Assembly (NCBI RefSeq): GCF_938030145.1
Contig: NZ_CALHGM010000003.1
Location: forward strand, 1-64,000
From: an uncultured Campylobacter sp.
GTDB lineage: Bacteria > Campylobacterota > Campylobacteria > Campylobacterales > Campylobacteraceae
Length of the DNA: 64,000 nucleotides
Reading direction: 5' to 3'
Numbering within the stretch: position 1 is the first letter of the stretch; the number at the start of each line of letters is the position of its first letter. Both the position numbers and the translations under genes were made by a program. Below, one piece after another: positions 53,171-61,822 of the stretch. The notes under the pieces were generated by a model that worked only from the letters and a program-made list of their open reading frames with translations, was not told where the DNA came from and searched no databases.

Positions 53171-55351
53171 TTATCTTAATAACTTGTAAATCCGCGCAGA
53201 ATTACTTAAATAAACGGGCTCAAACAGATCTTTATCATAGTTTTCCAGCACAAAAAGTTGGATGAAGGCTGATTCAAAGACCTTTTTATCTAAGATTAAA
53301 ATTCTTTGATAATCCGGTAAAAATATCACGTAAAGATTGGAATTTTTATCTATCTGCCTAGATAATTTGACGAGTTTGCCGTTTACTTCGCCCACTTGAT
53401 AATATGAATTAATAGGCATTCTTTTACCGTCATGGATTAGGTATTCAGGATCGACGCTAGGCAGCGTGCATTCATCATTTATTATGATGCTCTCTCCATC
53501 TTTACCCATTCTAATATCATAACCCACATGAATAAATGGTGTCCAAGACTCTTTACCTGTTTCTATATCTACAGTAGAAAATTTTAAAATATTGGGCAAT
53601 ATATCTATCATGTGCGGTACAAAATAATAATATATATCCCTAGTTTTCTGTGGAAGCTTGAAATTCTTATCGCTTAAAGAACTTAAGAATTTATTGATAT
53701 CGGCTTCGCCATAATCTTTTTGAATTTGATATAGATTTAGTTTAAATTTATCTTCCAGTTTAGGATCAAATTTTTTACCTTGCAACTTTTGTATATATTC
53801 GACATTAAGCCTTGCCATATTAGCAGAGCTTACCTCATCTTTATTAAAGGAAAACGCACTCATAAAAGTGTATTCTCCTGCCTGTCTACCTCCGGGATCG
53901 GCTACTACTTTTACATCGGAGTAATATCTGATTAAATATCCGTAATCCCACCACGATAGCACGTAATCTTCTCTGCTGGCTTTATTTTTTAGCTCTGCAA
54001 GAGGCATTATGGAGTCTTTCGTAAGCGTAGGCGCAACGCGGAATTTATAAATAAAATCTATGCTAGGCATTATCGCTAAACAAGTTAAAATAGCTAACAA
54101 AGTACTTCTAAGCCAAGTGCGTATTTCAAAGTAATTCAGCGTGAAATATATAAAATAAGCAAATCCAAGCGCTATCATCGGTGTAGCGTACATTGTAAAG
54201 CGAGTTCCACCGAAAAGTGCTAAAACTCCAAGCGCTATCATCGGCAAGGTTAAGATAAACGAACGGAATTTTATCAGCAATAGAGCCAGTCCCCCTACTG
54301 CACATATGAATATAAATAGATGCCCACTAGATTCAAGCACAAATTTCATGAAATTAGCGTTTTCTACCTCATTAACCGTACTTCTAACGCCATAGAAGTA
54401 GAAAATTTCCTCTTTGCTTACATCCTTTAAGATGTATGCTTTAAGCTGCACTGCTATAGGCACAAGTCCGCCGAATATGACGAACGTAATTACGGCGATC
54501 GTACCCAAAATCCAAAGAGCTTTTTTGCTTTTATGGCTTGGAATTTTAATCATTAAAAAATATAAAAACGCAATTAGTGTGATTTTAAACAATAAAATAT
54601 AATTTACAATTATTGTCTCACCTTCGTAATACGCGCTAAATTTTATGACCGCTGCAACCATAAGAATAATCGCTTTGTAATTTGCCTCATTGCGTCTATT
54701 AAAAATCAAAGTATAGATTAAAAATATCACTATAATCGCCATATTTAAAGAATACGAGCTAGGATACCACCAGCTATAAAGTACCATAAAGACGGCGGGC
54801 AAAGCAAAGCTACTCTGCTCGCTTCGCCCTATGAGCCTGATCAAAGCCCATAGCGTTAGCAGCGGCAGAGTAACATTTAACATATCGCTATCAAAATACC
54901 CGCCCAAAGTCCTAATATAATATCCGGGCAGCACGCAAGCAAGCAGCGCTGCGATGATGCCGGCGCCCAGGATCTTATACTCTCTTGCTATCAAAATAAT
55001 CGGCACGACCACTAGCGGCGCCAAAAACACGCTCATATAGATCGTAATGCTATTTAGGCTGGCGGGTAAAATTTTGCTAAGTAAAAATGCTAGAGTTGGG
55101 ATCGACGCGCCGTACGGGCTAAGATCGCCCGGTTGGTGAAAGCCCGCTATCATATCGCGCGCGCCCTCGGCATTCGCAAAGGCGTCGTTTGTGGTCATGA
55201 TGAGCTCGCCATCGAAAGAAAACTGCTCGATCCCGCTAGCCCAATATATCCAAAAAAACCTGCATGCCACGCCGAATATATAAACCAGCGTCATGATCAA
55301 AAACATATCCATACGGGAGCATTCGCCGTTTGTAATTCTAAATTTTTGCAT
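53171..55351 (-). CDS. pglB: Oligosaccharyltransferase PglB (STT3)
   Basis: A 726-residue protein. About 13 membrane helices (1-430) are followed by a periplasmic domain. The sequence follows C. jejuni PglB closely: D56 in TNDAFANAEGARDMIAGF, the Glu of the external loop in TVNEVENANF, and the acceptor-site motif WWDYG at 467-471. It transfers a lipid-linked oligosaccharide to Asn in D/E-x-N-x-S/T sequons of periplasmic proteins. No glycosyltransferase, flippase or sugar gene is near, so it is an orphan copy or its locus is split. Confidence 0.93.
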   Translation of the reverse strand: MQKFRITNGECSRMDMFLIMTLVYIFGVACRFFWIYWASGIEQFSFDGELIMTTNDAFANAEGARDMIAGFHQPGDLSPYGASIPTLAFLLSKILPASLNSITIYMSVFLAPLVVVPIILIAREYKILGAGIIAALLACVLPGYYIRTLGGYFDSDMLNVTLPLLTLWALIRLIGRSEQSSFALPAVFMVLYSWWYPSSYSLNMAIIVIFLIYTLIFNRRNEANYKAIILMVAAVIKFSAYYEGETIIVNYILLFKITLIAFLYFLMIKIPSHKSKKALWILGTIAVITFVIFGGLVPIAVQLKAYILKDVSKEEIFYFYGVRSTVNEVENANFMKFVLESSGHLFIFICAVGGLALLLIKFRSFILTLPMIALGVLALFGGTRFTMYATPMIALGFAYFIYFTLNYFEIRTWLRSTLLAILTCLAIMPSIDFIYKFRVAPTLTKDSIMPLAELKNKASREDYVLSWWDYGYLIRYYSDVKVVADPGGRQAGEYTFMSAFSFNKDEVSSANMARLNVEYIQKLQGKKFDPKLEDKFKLNLYQIQKDYGEADINKFLSSLSDKNFKLPQKTRDIYYYFVPHMIDILPNILKFSTVDIETGKESWTPFIHVGYDIRMGKDGESIIINDECTLPSVDPEYLIHDGKRMPINSYYQVGEVNGKLVKLSRQIDKNSNLYVIFLPDYQRILILDKKVFESAFIQLFVLENYDKDLFEPVYLSNSARIYKLLR

Positions 55352-55469
55352 CTTTTTCCTTGATTTGCCGTTTGAAGTACCGAGCGGAAGGTTAAAATTT
55401 GCCTCTACAAATTTTACTCGCTTTATCGCCCCGCGTTACGTCTTTAACGACATTGTTTAATTTGCGTTT

Positions 55470-55475
55470 ATTATA
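55470..55475 (-). promoter_or_regulatory. -10 element upstream of pglB
   Basis: TGCTATAAT on the minus strand, a perfect extended -10 about 119 bases before the pglB ATG, so the leader would be long. Confidence 0.55.
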
Positions 55476-55609
55476 GCAGAATTTATCGATATTAAAAGCA
55501 AAATTTTAAAAACAACCGAAGTCAAGCCGTTTAGAATTTAAATTTGTGATATGCAATTTTGGCGACCATCAAAAAATATGATACGTAAAGATAGAGATTA
55601 AGATGTAAA

Positions 55610-55771
55610 CTAAATATCCAATATAAGGCAGATACAAAACAACACTAAGCCAATAAACATGCGTATATCTAGCATATTATAAATTCCATCTTCTGGGTGC
55701 GGAATGAACAAATATAGGACAATAAACATAACGAACGCTTTTAAAAAAATATATAATAACGTTTTATTCAT
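55610..55771 (-). CDS. Possible 53-residue two-span membrane protein
   Basis: ATG at 55771 opens a 54-codon frame ending in TAG. The product starts MNKTLLYIFLKAFVMFIVL, has a short polar middle (PHPEDGIYN) and a second hydrophobic helix (FIGLVLFCICLIL). Codon use is more AT-rich than its neighbours. The ribosome site is weak. The believable hairpin topology supports it; nothing more is known. Confidence 0.45.
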   Translation of the reverse strand: MNKTLLYIFLKAFVMFIVLYLFIPHPEDGIYNMLDIRMFIGLVLFCICLILDI

Positions 55772-55880
55772 AGGCATATATTTAGCGATCTATGCTATGG
55801 CTAAATAGCAGAAACAACCGGTCGTTGCAAGAAGCTTACGCCGAGCCGGTGGATTTTTGTAGTTTAGACAAAATTCTCGC

Positions 55881-56255
55881 CTAATACGCGTCGCACATAA
55901 ATTTACAGACGGTTTTCGTACGGAGATTGAGCATGATCGAGCTTAGGCATCTGCCGTCCTTATTGCCGCTTAGCAGGCGCACGGCATCGCCCTCTTTCCA
56001 CTGCGTGCTGTCGCCCTCGATCGTCCTGTAATGCGCGCCATTAATGACAAGCGACTCGCCGCCCTTTAGCGTTTTATCGATCTTTAGATCGCTTGCGATC
56101 TGGCTTAGATCGCCTTTTAGGGCATTTGCGATTAGTTTTTCCTCGGCCTGCTCATGCGTCTTCATCGAGCTTTTAGCAAAGTCCGGCACCTGCACAGTTT
56201 CGGTCTGAGCCGAAGCAAACACGGCGAGCACGCAAGCAGCGTAAATTAGTTTCAT
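55881..56255 (-). CDS. Small secreted hypothetical protein
   Basis: A 124-residue protein with signal peptide (KLIYAACVLAVFASAQT), a helical region (30-60), and a C-terminal part with three Cys (C102, C116, C120). Not a family I recognise. It has its own promoter (TGCTATAAT at 56288-56293) and a ribosome site GAGGAGA just before the ATG, so it is expressed alone. Periplasmic location is likely. Confidence 0.75.
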   Translation of the reverse strand: MKLIYAACVLAVFASAQTETVQVPDFAKSSMKTHEQAEEKLIANALKGDLSQIASDLKIDKTLKGGESLVINGAHYRTIEGDSTQWKEGDAVRLLSGNKDGRCLSSIMLNLRTKTVCKFMCDAY

Positions 56256-56287
56256 ATTTTCTCCTCGGTTTTTTCAAAATCTCGGCG

Positions 56288-56293
56288 ATTATA
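56288..56293 (-). promoter_or_regulatory. -10 element of the small secreted protein gene
   Basis: TGCTATAAT on the minus strand, 33 bases upstream of the ATG at 56255. Confidence 0.6.
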
Positions 56294-56416
56294 GCAAAGT
56301 TTACTTAAAAATTTCGGTCTAAATTTAGCTAGAGTTTAAATTTAAGAAACCGCCCGTCTGTTTAAAACAGAGCTGAACTCGATGGCAAATTATAAAATTT
56401 CGCCGTAATTTAAAAT

Positions 56417-56515
56417 TTACTTATTAAAATACGCCGCGAGCGCGCTTAGCCAAACAAACAAAGCTATTATCCAAGACATCACTCGCGGCGTACCCGCCCA
56501 AAACGCAGCCCTCAT
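56417..56515 (-). CDS. Possible 32-residue membrane peptide
   Basis: ATG at 56515 opens a 33-codon frame. The product has one helix (SWIIALFVWLSALAAYF) after a short N-terminus with an Arg. No good ribosome site is seen and it lies between two real genes on the same strand, 48 bases after the lipoprotein stop. Weak candidate. Confidence 0.3.
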   Translation of the reverse strand: MRAAFWAGTPRVMSWIIALFVWLSALAAYFNK

Positions 56516-56562
56516 ATTGCAACGTAAGAGCAAGCGAGCATCGAAATTTTTACTGGCAGAAT

Positions 56563-57210
56563 TTACTCGTTATCAAATAGCGCGCCGAGACTTTGCATTA
56601 CGGCAGCGACGGGCATCCAGACGGGGCTAAACATAGTTAAAACTGCGTCTTGCGTCTCACCGTTTTTACGCACGTTTTCCTCGCTCAGCCTGCCGCTATC
56701 AATAAATACTACCGCGTTTAAACTTAACGGCTTAGCAAGCGCATATTTTTTTAGGATCCGATCGCGATCTTTTACGCGCGTAGGAACGCCTAAAATTTTG
56801 AAGCTAAATTGTAAAATTTCGCGATCTTTAAAGCCCGTAAAATTTGGATGCTTGTAAAGCACAAGCTGATCTGCTAGCGGCAGGCTCTCGCGGTCAAGCC
56901 ACAGCTCAAAAAGTAGCGCGCTTACGTGAGGTTCATTAAATGCATCCGTAGCGATCGAAATTCTATTTACCTCCACTGCGTGTGGATAGAGCGATTTTAG
57001 GTGCTCAAATTCCGCTTTCGCCACGCGATAATCGCTGCCAAATTCGTAGTCGTAAGCGTCGCCGATCATTATCGTACGGTTTGCCTCTATTTGGATTGCG
57101 CGAATTTGCTCCTTGCCTTCAAGCTCTACGGGCGCGGTTTTACTAGCACAACCCACAATGAGAAATGAAAATGCCATGCTAAAAATCAGCGCTTTTAAAA
57201 TTCGTTTCAT
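56563..57210 (-). CDS. Lipoprotein of unknown function
   Basis: A 215-residue protein with signal peptide and lipobox LIVGC (lipid Cys about residue 21). The mature part is mixed alpha/beta, with no Cys after the anchor and no motif I know. A hydrophobic stretch near the end (WMPVAAVMQSLGALF) could sit on a membrane. Ribosome site GGAG and a promoter box (TATAAT, 57236-57241) precede it. Confidence 0.75.
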   Translation of the reverse strand: MKRILKALIFSMAFSFLIVGCASKTAPVELEGKEQIRAIQIEANRTIMIGDAYDYEFGSDYRVAKAEFEHLKSLYPHAVEVNRISIATDAFNEPHVSALLFELWLDRESLPLADQLVLYKHPNFTGFKDREILQFSFKILGVPTRVKDRDRILKKYALAKPLSLNAVVFIDSGRLSEENVRKNGETQDAVLTMFSPVWMPVAAVMQSLGALFDNE

Positions 57211-57235
57211 ATCTACTCCGATAAAATTTTATGCG

Positions 57236-57241
57236 ATTATA
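57236..57241 (-). promoter_or_regulatory. -10 element of the lipoprotein gene
   Basis: AGCTATAAT on the minus strand, 26 bases upstream of the ATG at 57210. Confidence 0.5.
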
Positions 57242-57290
57242 GCTAAATTTAAAGCAGCATTCGACGCACGGTATTGTCTTAATTGAGACG

Positions 57291-57347
57291 AATTAAAATT
57301 TGAGGACGAGAGCGTATATGAAATACATAACTGAGTAAATTTTAATT
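57291..57347. repeat. Inverted-repeat element, copy A
   Basis: Perfect 11-bp arms AATTAAAATTT / AAATTTTAATT flank a 35-base centre that contains GAGCGTATAT and ATAC. The centre resembles that of the element at 57399-57457, so the two appear to be related copies. Confidence 0.7.
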
Positions 57348-57379
57348 AGAATTTAAACGTAGCAGAATAAGGCACAGTA

Positions 57380-57480
57380 TTTTTCGCTTAGACGAGGCGA
57401 AATTTGATTTTTAAGCGGAGCGTATATTTGATACGTGAGCATTAAAAATCAAATTTCAACGAAGTATAAGTAGAAAAAGA
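57380..57480. repeat. Inverted-repeat element, copy B (MITE-like)
   Basis: Perfect 16-bp arms GAAATTTGATTTTTAA (57399-57414) and its complement (57442-57457) flank a centre GCGGAGCGTAT ... ATACGTGAGC with a small inner palindrome CGTAT/ATACG. Outside the arms, TTTTTC...CTTA on the left has an imperfect partner TAAG...GAAAAA on the right, giving a roughly 100-base structure. It lies 12 bases after the dehydrogenase stop and may also act as its terminator. Confidence 0.75.
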
Positions 57481-57491
57481 CAAGCCTAAAT

Positions 57492-58703
57492 TTAGACTTC
57501 ATACCTCTCGCCTGGTTTCATCTCTATCATCTCCCACGGCAAGCCCTGTTTATTTAGCTCATCCATGAAAGGCTTGGCGTCGAAATTTTCCATATTAAAG
57601 ACGCCCTTGCCGCTCCAAATGCCTTTGGCGACCATCATCGAGCCGATCATCGCAGGCACGCCTGTGGTGTAGCTCACGGCCTGCGCGCCCGTCTCGGCGT
57701 AGCAAGCCTCATGGTCGCAGACGTTGTAGATATAGACCTGACGCTCTTTGCCGTCTTTTAGGCCGCGGATCACGCAGCCGATATTTGTTTTACCCTTCGT
57801 GCGAGGGCCTAGCGACGCAGGATCAGGCAACAAGGTCTTTAGAAACTGGATCGGCACGATCTTTACGCCGTTGTGCTCGACCTCGTCGATACGCAGCATA
57901 CCGACATTTTCTAGGCATTTCATGTGAGTTAGGTAGCTTTGTCCAAAGGTCATGAAAAAGCGGATTCGCTTTAGTCCTTTGATGTTTTTTACTAAGCTTT
58001 CTAGCTCCTCGTGATAGAGCAGGTAGCTATCTTTGACGCCAACTTTCGGGTAGTCCCATTTAAACATTATTTCCATCGGCTCGGTCTCTTTCCATTCGCC
58101 GCGCTCCCAGTAGCGACCCTTTGCGCTCACTTCTCGCAGGTTGATTTCGGGGTTGAAATTTGTCGCGAACGGATAGCCGTGATCGCCTGCGTTGCAGTCT
58201 AGGATGTCGATCTCGCCGATCTCGTCAAAGAGATTTTGCTGTGCGTATGCGCAAAATACGTTCGTCACGCCCGGATCAAAGCCGCTTCCCAGCAGCGCCA
58301 TCGTGTTTGCGGCTTTAAACTCGCCGTCTTTCGCCCACTGCAGCTTGTATTCAAATTTCGCCGTGTCGGGGTGCTCGTAGTTTGCGGTGTCGATGTATGG
58401 GATGCCGGCGCGAGAGCACGCGTCCATGAGGGTTAGGTCTTGATAGGGCAGCGCGACGTTTAAAAGCAAATCGGCACCCGTTTTTTTGATGAGCGCGACC
58501 ACTGCATCGGTGTCGTCCGCGTCAATCTGGGCAGTGTCGATAGCAACGCCTAAGCGGTCTTTGATAAATTTGGCGATCGCGTCGCACTTGCTTTTGGTGC
58601 GGCTTGCAAGGGTGATCTTGCTGAAAACGTCCGCGTTCATCGCGCATTTTACGGTCGCGACTTGGCTTACGCCGCCCGCGCCTATGATTAAGATGTTTGA
58701 CAT
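57492..58703 (-). CDS. Carboxynorspermidine dehydrogenase (saccharopine dehydrogenase family)
   Basis: About 403 residues. It starts SNILIIGAGGVSQVATVKC, a Rossmann NADPH site, and the family pattern LLNVALPYQDLTLMDACSRAG and ALLGSGFDPGVTNVFCAY follows. In Campylobacter the enzyme (Cj0172 in C. jejuni) condenses aspartate semialdehyde with a diamine in the alternative spermidine pathway. The decarboxylase nspC is not adjacent. The start is the ATG at 58703 after AAAGGAG; upstream in-frame codons (to 58775) cover the promoter and are not coding. Confidence 0.9.
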   Translation of the reverse strand: MSNILIIGAGGVSQVATVKCAMNADVFSKITLASRTKSKCDAIAKFIKDRLGVAIDTAQIDADDTDAVVALIKKTGADLLLNVALPYQDLTLMDACSRAGIPYIDTANYEHPDTAKFEYKLQWAKDGEFKAANTMALLGSGFDPGVTNVFCAYAQQNLFDEIGEIDILDCNAGDHGYPFATNFNPEINLREVSAKGRYWERGEWKETEPMEIMFKWDYPKVGVKDSYLLYHEELESLVKNIKGLKRIRFFMTFGQSYLTHMKCLENVGMLRIDEVEHNGVKIVPIQFLKTLLPDPASLGPRTKGKTNIGCVIRGLKDGKERQVYIYNVCDHEACYAETGAQAVSYTTGVPAMIGSMMVAKGIWSGKGVFNMENFDAKPFMDELNKQGLPWEMIEMKPGERYEV

Positions 58704-58735
58704 TTTGGCTCCTTTAAATTTTAAATTTAGCTGCA

Positions 58736-58741
58736 ATTTTA
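58736..58741 (-). promoter_or_regulatory. -10 element of the carboxynorspermidine dehydrogenase gene
   Basis: TGCTAAAAT on the minus strand, 32 bases before the ATG at 58703. Confidence 0.5.
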
Positions 58742-59076
58742 GCAAATTTAAGATGAATTTTAAGCGATGAAGCACTGTTCATATTGGAAGTTTGATTTAT
58801 GGCGGACGCGGAGTGCAAGCTCGCTTTAGTAATAGCGCCGAAAGCGGCGCGGCGCTAAAATTTACGCAGACAGCGGCATGCCGATTGACGGCGGCATGAG
58901 ATTAAATTTACCGCCTTGCATCGCGCGATAAAATTTTAAGCCTTAAGCGCTCGTTTAAATTTAACGTTCCGCGGCACGGCGTGGAGAATTTAAAATTTAA
59001 AGCTCGCTCGCTTCGCCGCTAAATTTATCGCGCTTATTTTCTAGGCGCACGGCAAAACCGCATACCGCGGCTAAAT

Positions 59077-59251
59077 TTAACGCTTTAGCGAACAGCGGTT
59101 TAAAAAGTAGCAAGCGGGGCAAAATCCCGTGACGCCCACGATAAAGGGCACGAGTCCGATCAGCCCCCACCAGCTGCCAAACAACGGCTTTTGCGATCAT
59201 TATCGCTAGTCCGATCAGTGCTTTTATTATCCTAGTTTTCCTGCTTTGCAT
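59077..59251 (-). pseudogene. DUF2892 inner-membrane protein, frameshifted
   Basis: The first frame reads QSRKTRIIKALIGLAIMIAKAVV and then leaves the family; from 59178 on, the next frame reads GSWWGLIGLVPFIVGVTGFC, PACYFLNR and stops at 59077. Joining them after removal of one T from the TTT at 59179-59181 restores a normal protein of about 57 residues with the GFCPxCxxL motif of DUF2892 (YgaP-like). So a single-base insertion breaks the gene, or the sequence has an error. The 84-codon open frame to 58997 is the frameshifted reading. Confidence 0.75.
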
Positions 59252-59742
59252 TGCGTTTTCACTTCTTTGTTTTTACATTTTACACGTATTAATGCTTAAA
59301 ATTTTTAAAGTAAGCAATGGCAGCAAACCTCCACCTAGCGTATCATCTTTGAGCTCGCCTTCCTATATACGCGCCTTGGTTAAATTCGGCTTCGTTTAAT
59401 TATCTTTTCTTTTGCATAAAAGTGCGATCCGACAAAATTTATGTGCCTAAGAAATAGAATTTTATGCGAGCTCGATTTAAAATTTTGGCAAGCATAAAAG
59501 GCAGACTCGAACGCCGGCGGGCAGTAGGGTAAAATTTGCGTATCGAAGGATAAAAATTTGTACGCAGCTTTAAATTTGGAATTACGATAAATTGAACCGA
59601 GCAGAATTTTATCGTCACAGAAAGTTTGTCTAAATTTAGCTCGTCACGTGTTTTAGAGTTTAAATTTATACGCTACAGCAAAGAAGCGTAGTGCGATATT
59701 TACGATCGAAGAGGCACCTGATCTCACGCCGTACCGCCAAAA
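59252..59742. other. Intergenic region
   Basis: AAATTT and GAATTTT motifs at 12-30-base spacing, most clearly from 59430 to 59670. No gene or RNA recognised. Confidence 0.5.
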
Positions 59743-60231
59743 TCAAATTTCGTAGCGATAAATTTTGCCGAAATTTTCATCCAGAGTGTAGCTAAACTCA
59801 CCGCCTGCATAATAGATTGTCTCGCCGCTCTCCAGCTCGAAGCGTTGGTATACGCGCAGCACGACCTCGTTTTCGCTGATGCCTTGGACATGGATAAAGA
59901 TATCACTCTTCCTGCCTGCGGTCATCGCCATCTGGTAGAGCTGATTAAATAGCGCGTATTCGGCGTTTTTCTCGGCGTCTTCTTGCGATAAAAAGCCCTC
60001 TAGCACGCCCAGCATCTCCGCGCGAAATTCCGTCCTGGCGCGCGCATAGGCGTTTTGGATATTTTCGATCTGGTTGGTATCGAGTAAATTTAAAAGCGAA
60101 TGTTTGCCCACGTAAAGCGTCGCGCTCGATGTGATTTTGCCGTCCTTGTCGGTCACTAGTCGCAGAGCTTTCTCTACGCGCCACAAGGCCTCTTTTAGCT
60201 CGAGCCCGCTTTCAATTTCAATTTTCATCAT
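59743..60231 (-). CDS. Conserved hypothetical cytoplasmic protein
   Basis: A 162-residue acidic protein without signal or membrane segment. It has a helical first half (VEKALRLVTD, ARARTEFRAEMLGVLEGFLSQEDAEKNAEYALFNQ by pattern, about 75-105) and a beta-rich end (NEVVLRVYQRFELESGETIYYAGGE). I do not recognise the family. GGAT precedes a double ATG; the second could be the start. The gene before it on this strand (LysE family) ends 40 bases upstream. Confidence 0.7.
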   Translation of the reverse strand: MMKIEIESGLELKEALWRVEKALRLVTDKDGKITSSATLYVGKHSLLNLLDTNQIENIQNAYARARTEFRAEMLGVLEGFLSQEDAEKNAEYALFNQLYQMAMTAGRKSDIFIHVQGISENEVVLRVYQRFELESGETIYYAGGEFSYTLDENFGKIYRYEI

Positions 60232-60270
60232 AGATCCTTTATCAAGAGTGCGGAATTTTAGCGTGAAATT

Positions 60271-60900
60271 TTAAATTTTAAAGACAAACTTCGCGATCAG
60301 ATACGCCATATACAGCATCAAAACTCCCACTAGCGCGTCGATTATGCGCCACGCTCTGCTACTTGCAAAAAGCTTTGAAAGCGCCCGCGAGCCGTAGCCC
60401 AAGCCGAAAAACCATGCAAACGATACGAACATAACTCCCACGTAAAACCACGGCTTTTGGGCATCTGCGATCGTAGCGCCGAGTGAGCCCACGACCACGA
60501 CGGTGTCTAAATACACGTGCGGATTTAGAAGCGTCACCGCGAGAGCCTTGGCTACGACGGGCGCCAGCGGGCTATTTGCCGAGTTTTGAATCTTGGCAAA
60601 ATGCGAGCCCTTATAGGCGCTAAAAAACGAGCTTAGCGCGTAGCAGAGCAGAAATATGATCCCGCCTATGCCTAAAATTTGGGTAAGAAGCGAGCCCTGC
60701 TTAAGAGTGCCGCCGATTAAAAATATCCCTACGGCCGTAAATACGGCATCGCTTAGCGCGCAGACCATGCAAACAGCCGCGACGTGGTTTTTCGCAAGGC
60801 CTTGGGAGATGACGAAGATGTTTTGCGCGCCGATCGCGACGATTAGCGAGAGCATCAGCGCGGCTCCTTGCAAGAAAATTCCGATCGGTAAGGAGTTCAA
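60271..60900 (-). CDS. LysE/ArgO family amino acid exporter
   Basis: A 209-residue membrane protein with about six helices. The N-terminus LSLIVAIGAQNIFVISQGL and the block LLNPHVYLDTVVVVGSLGA are typical of LysE/ArgO exporters of lysine and arginine. TTG start at 60900 with AGAGG seven bases upstream. It follows the QNS-repeat protein by ten bases in an operon that begins with a lipoprotein at 62436. Confidence 0.9.
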   Translation of the reverse strand: MNSLPIGIFLQGAALMLSLIVAIGAQNIFVISQGLAKNHVAAVCMVCALSDAVFTAVGIFLIGGTLKQGSLLTQILGIGGIIFLLCYALSSFFSAYKGSHFAKIQNSANSPLAPVVAKALAVTLLNPHVYLDTVVVVGSLGATIADAQKPWFYVGVMFVSFAWFFGLGYGSRALSKLFASSRAWRIIDALVGVLMLYMAYLIAKFVFKI

Positions 60901-60910
60901 AGCCGCGCCT

Positions 60911-61822
60911 CTACTTATTTTTACTTTCGCAGGCGGAGCTTTGCACCGCCGTATCGGTAGTATCGGAGCCGTCTACCGCCGCACTTTCGGGCGCAGCGTC
61001 AGGCTCATTATCGCCCGCGGAAATTTTCAAGGCGGAATTCTCGGCGCTTATGAAATTTTCGCCTGCGCAGGCGCTATTTAAGGAAGCGGCACCATTCGGC
61101 GCGGCGGAGCTTTGTTCGTTTAAATTTGAAGCGCCCTTCAAATTCTGCGCGCCGTTTGAATCGGCGGCGCCATTAGAATTTTGTGCGATGGAATTCTGCA
61201 CGGCGTAGGAATTCTCCGCGCCTAAATTTTGTGCGCCGTAGGAATTTTGCGTATCGGAATTTTCATCGCGGAGGTTTTTAGTTTTAAAATTTCTACCGCT
61301 ACCCGCGCTTTTTTTAGAGCTCTTAGCGCCCTTGCGAACTTTTGAGGCGGTTTGCTCTTCCTCAGAGCTTTGTGAAAGACCCGCTTTCTCGCGCAAAATT
61401 TTACTCAGCTCGTAGATCGAAATTTCAAACGAGCCCGGCAGTGTGGCCTCCGTGTCGCTGTAAAATCGTAAAAAATTAAAGCGGTCCTGCGCCTGCGGCG
61501 CTTTTTTGAATACAAAATTTAAAAGCTCCGTTTTGTTTCTGCCCGCGACGAAGGTTTTGGTGCCTAAATTTGCGATATCTTTATATTCGAAGCTCTCGGA
61601 ATTTGCGCCGCGCACGATCGTAAGAGCATCCTCGCCGATCTGCAAATAATTTTTCGCGCCGAGTCTGAGCGCGCAAAAAAACGCGCAAAATGCCGCCACT
61701 ACGGAAGCAAAAAGCGCCGCGCCGCCAAAGCCCGCGTGGTAGCAATATCCGCTAGCGAGCGCCAAAATCGCCGATCCCGCCAGCGTCATCGCTACGGGCT
61801 TTTTATTCTCTTTTACTATCAT
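60911..61822 (-). CDS. Membrane protein with Gln-Asn-Ser repeat tail
   Basis: A 303-residue protein. Two hydrophobic helices (about 11-27 and 33-52) are followed by a PH-like domain (about 58-145, IGEDALTIVRGANSESFEYKDI), then a long disordered tail. The tail has AQN(S/L), AEN and VQN units (about 186-262); at DNA level these are CAAAATTC and GAGAATTC units spaced 12-18 bases in frame. Not a named family. ATG overlaps the previous stop (ATGA). Likely anchored in the inner membrane; role unknown. Confidence 0.75.
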   Translation of the reverse strand: MIVKENKKPVAMTLAGSAILALASGYCYHAGFGGAALFASVVAAFCAFFCALRLGAKNYLQIGEDALTIVRGANSESFEYKDIANLGTKTFVAGRNKTELLNFVFKKAPQAQDRFNFLRFYSDTEATLPGSFEISIYELSKILREKAGLSQSSEEEQTASKVRKGAKSSKKSAGSGRNFKTKNLRDENSDTQNSYGAQNLGAENSYAVQNSIAQNSNGAADSNGAQNLKGASNLNEQSSAAPNGAASLNSACAGENFISAENSALKISAGDNEPDAAPESAAVDGSDTTDTAVQSSACESKNK

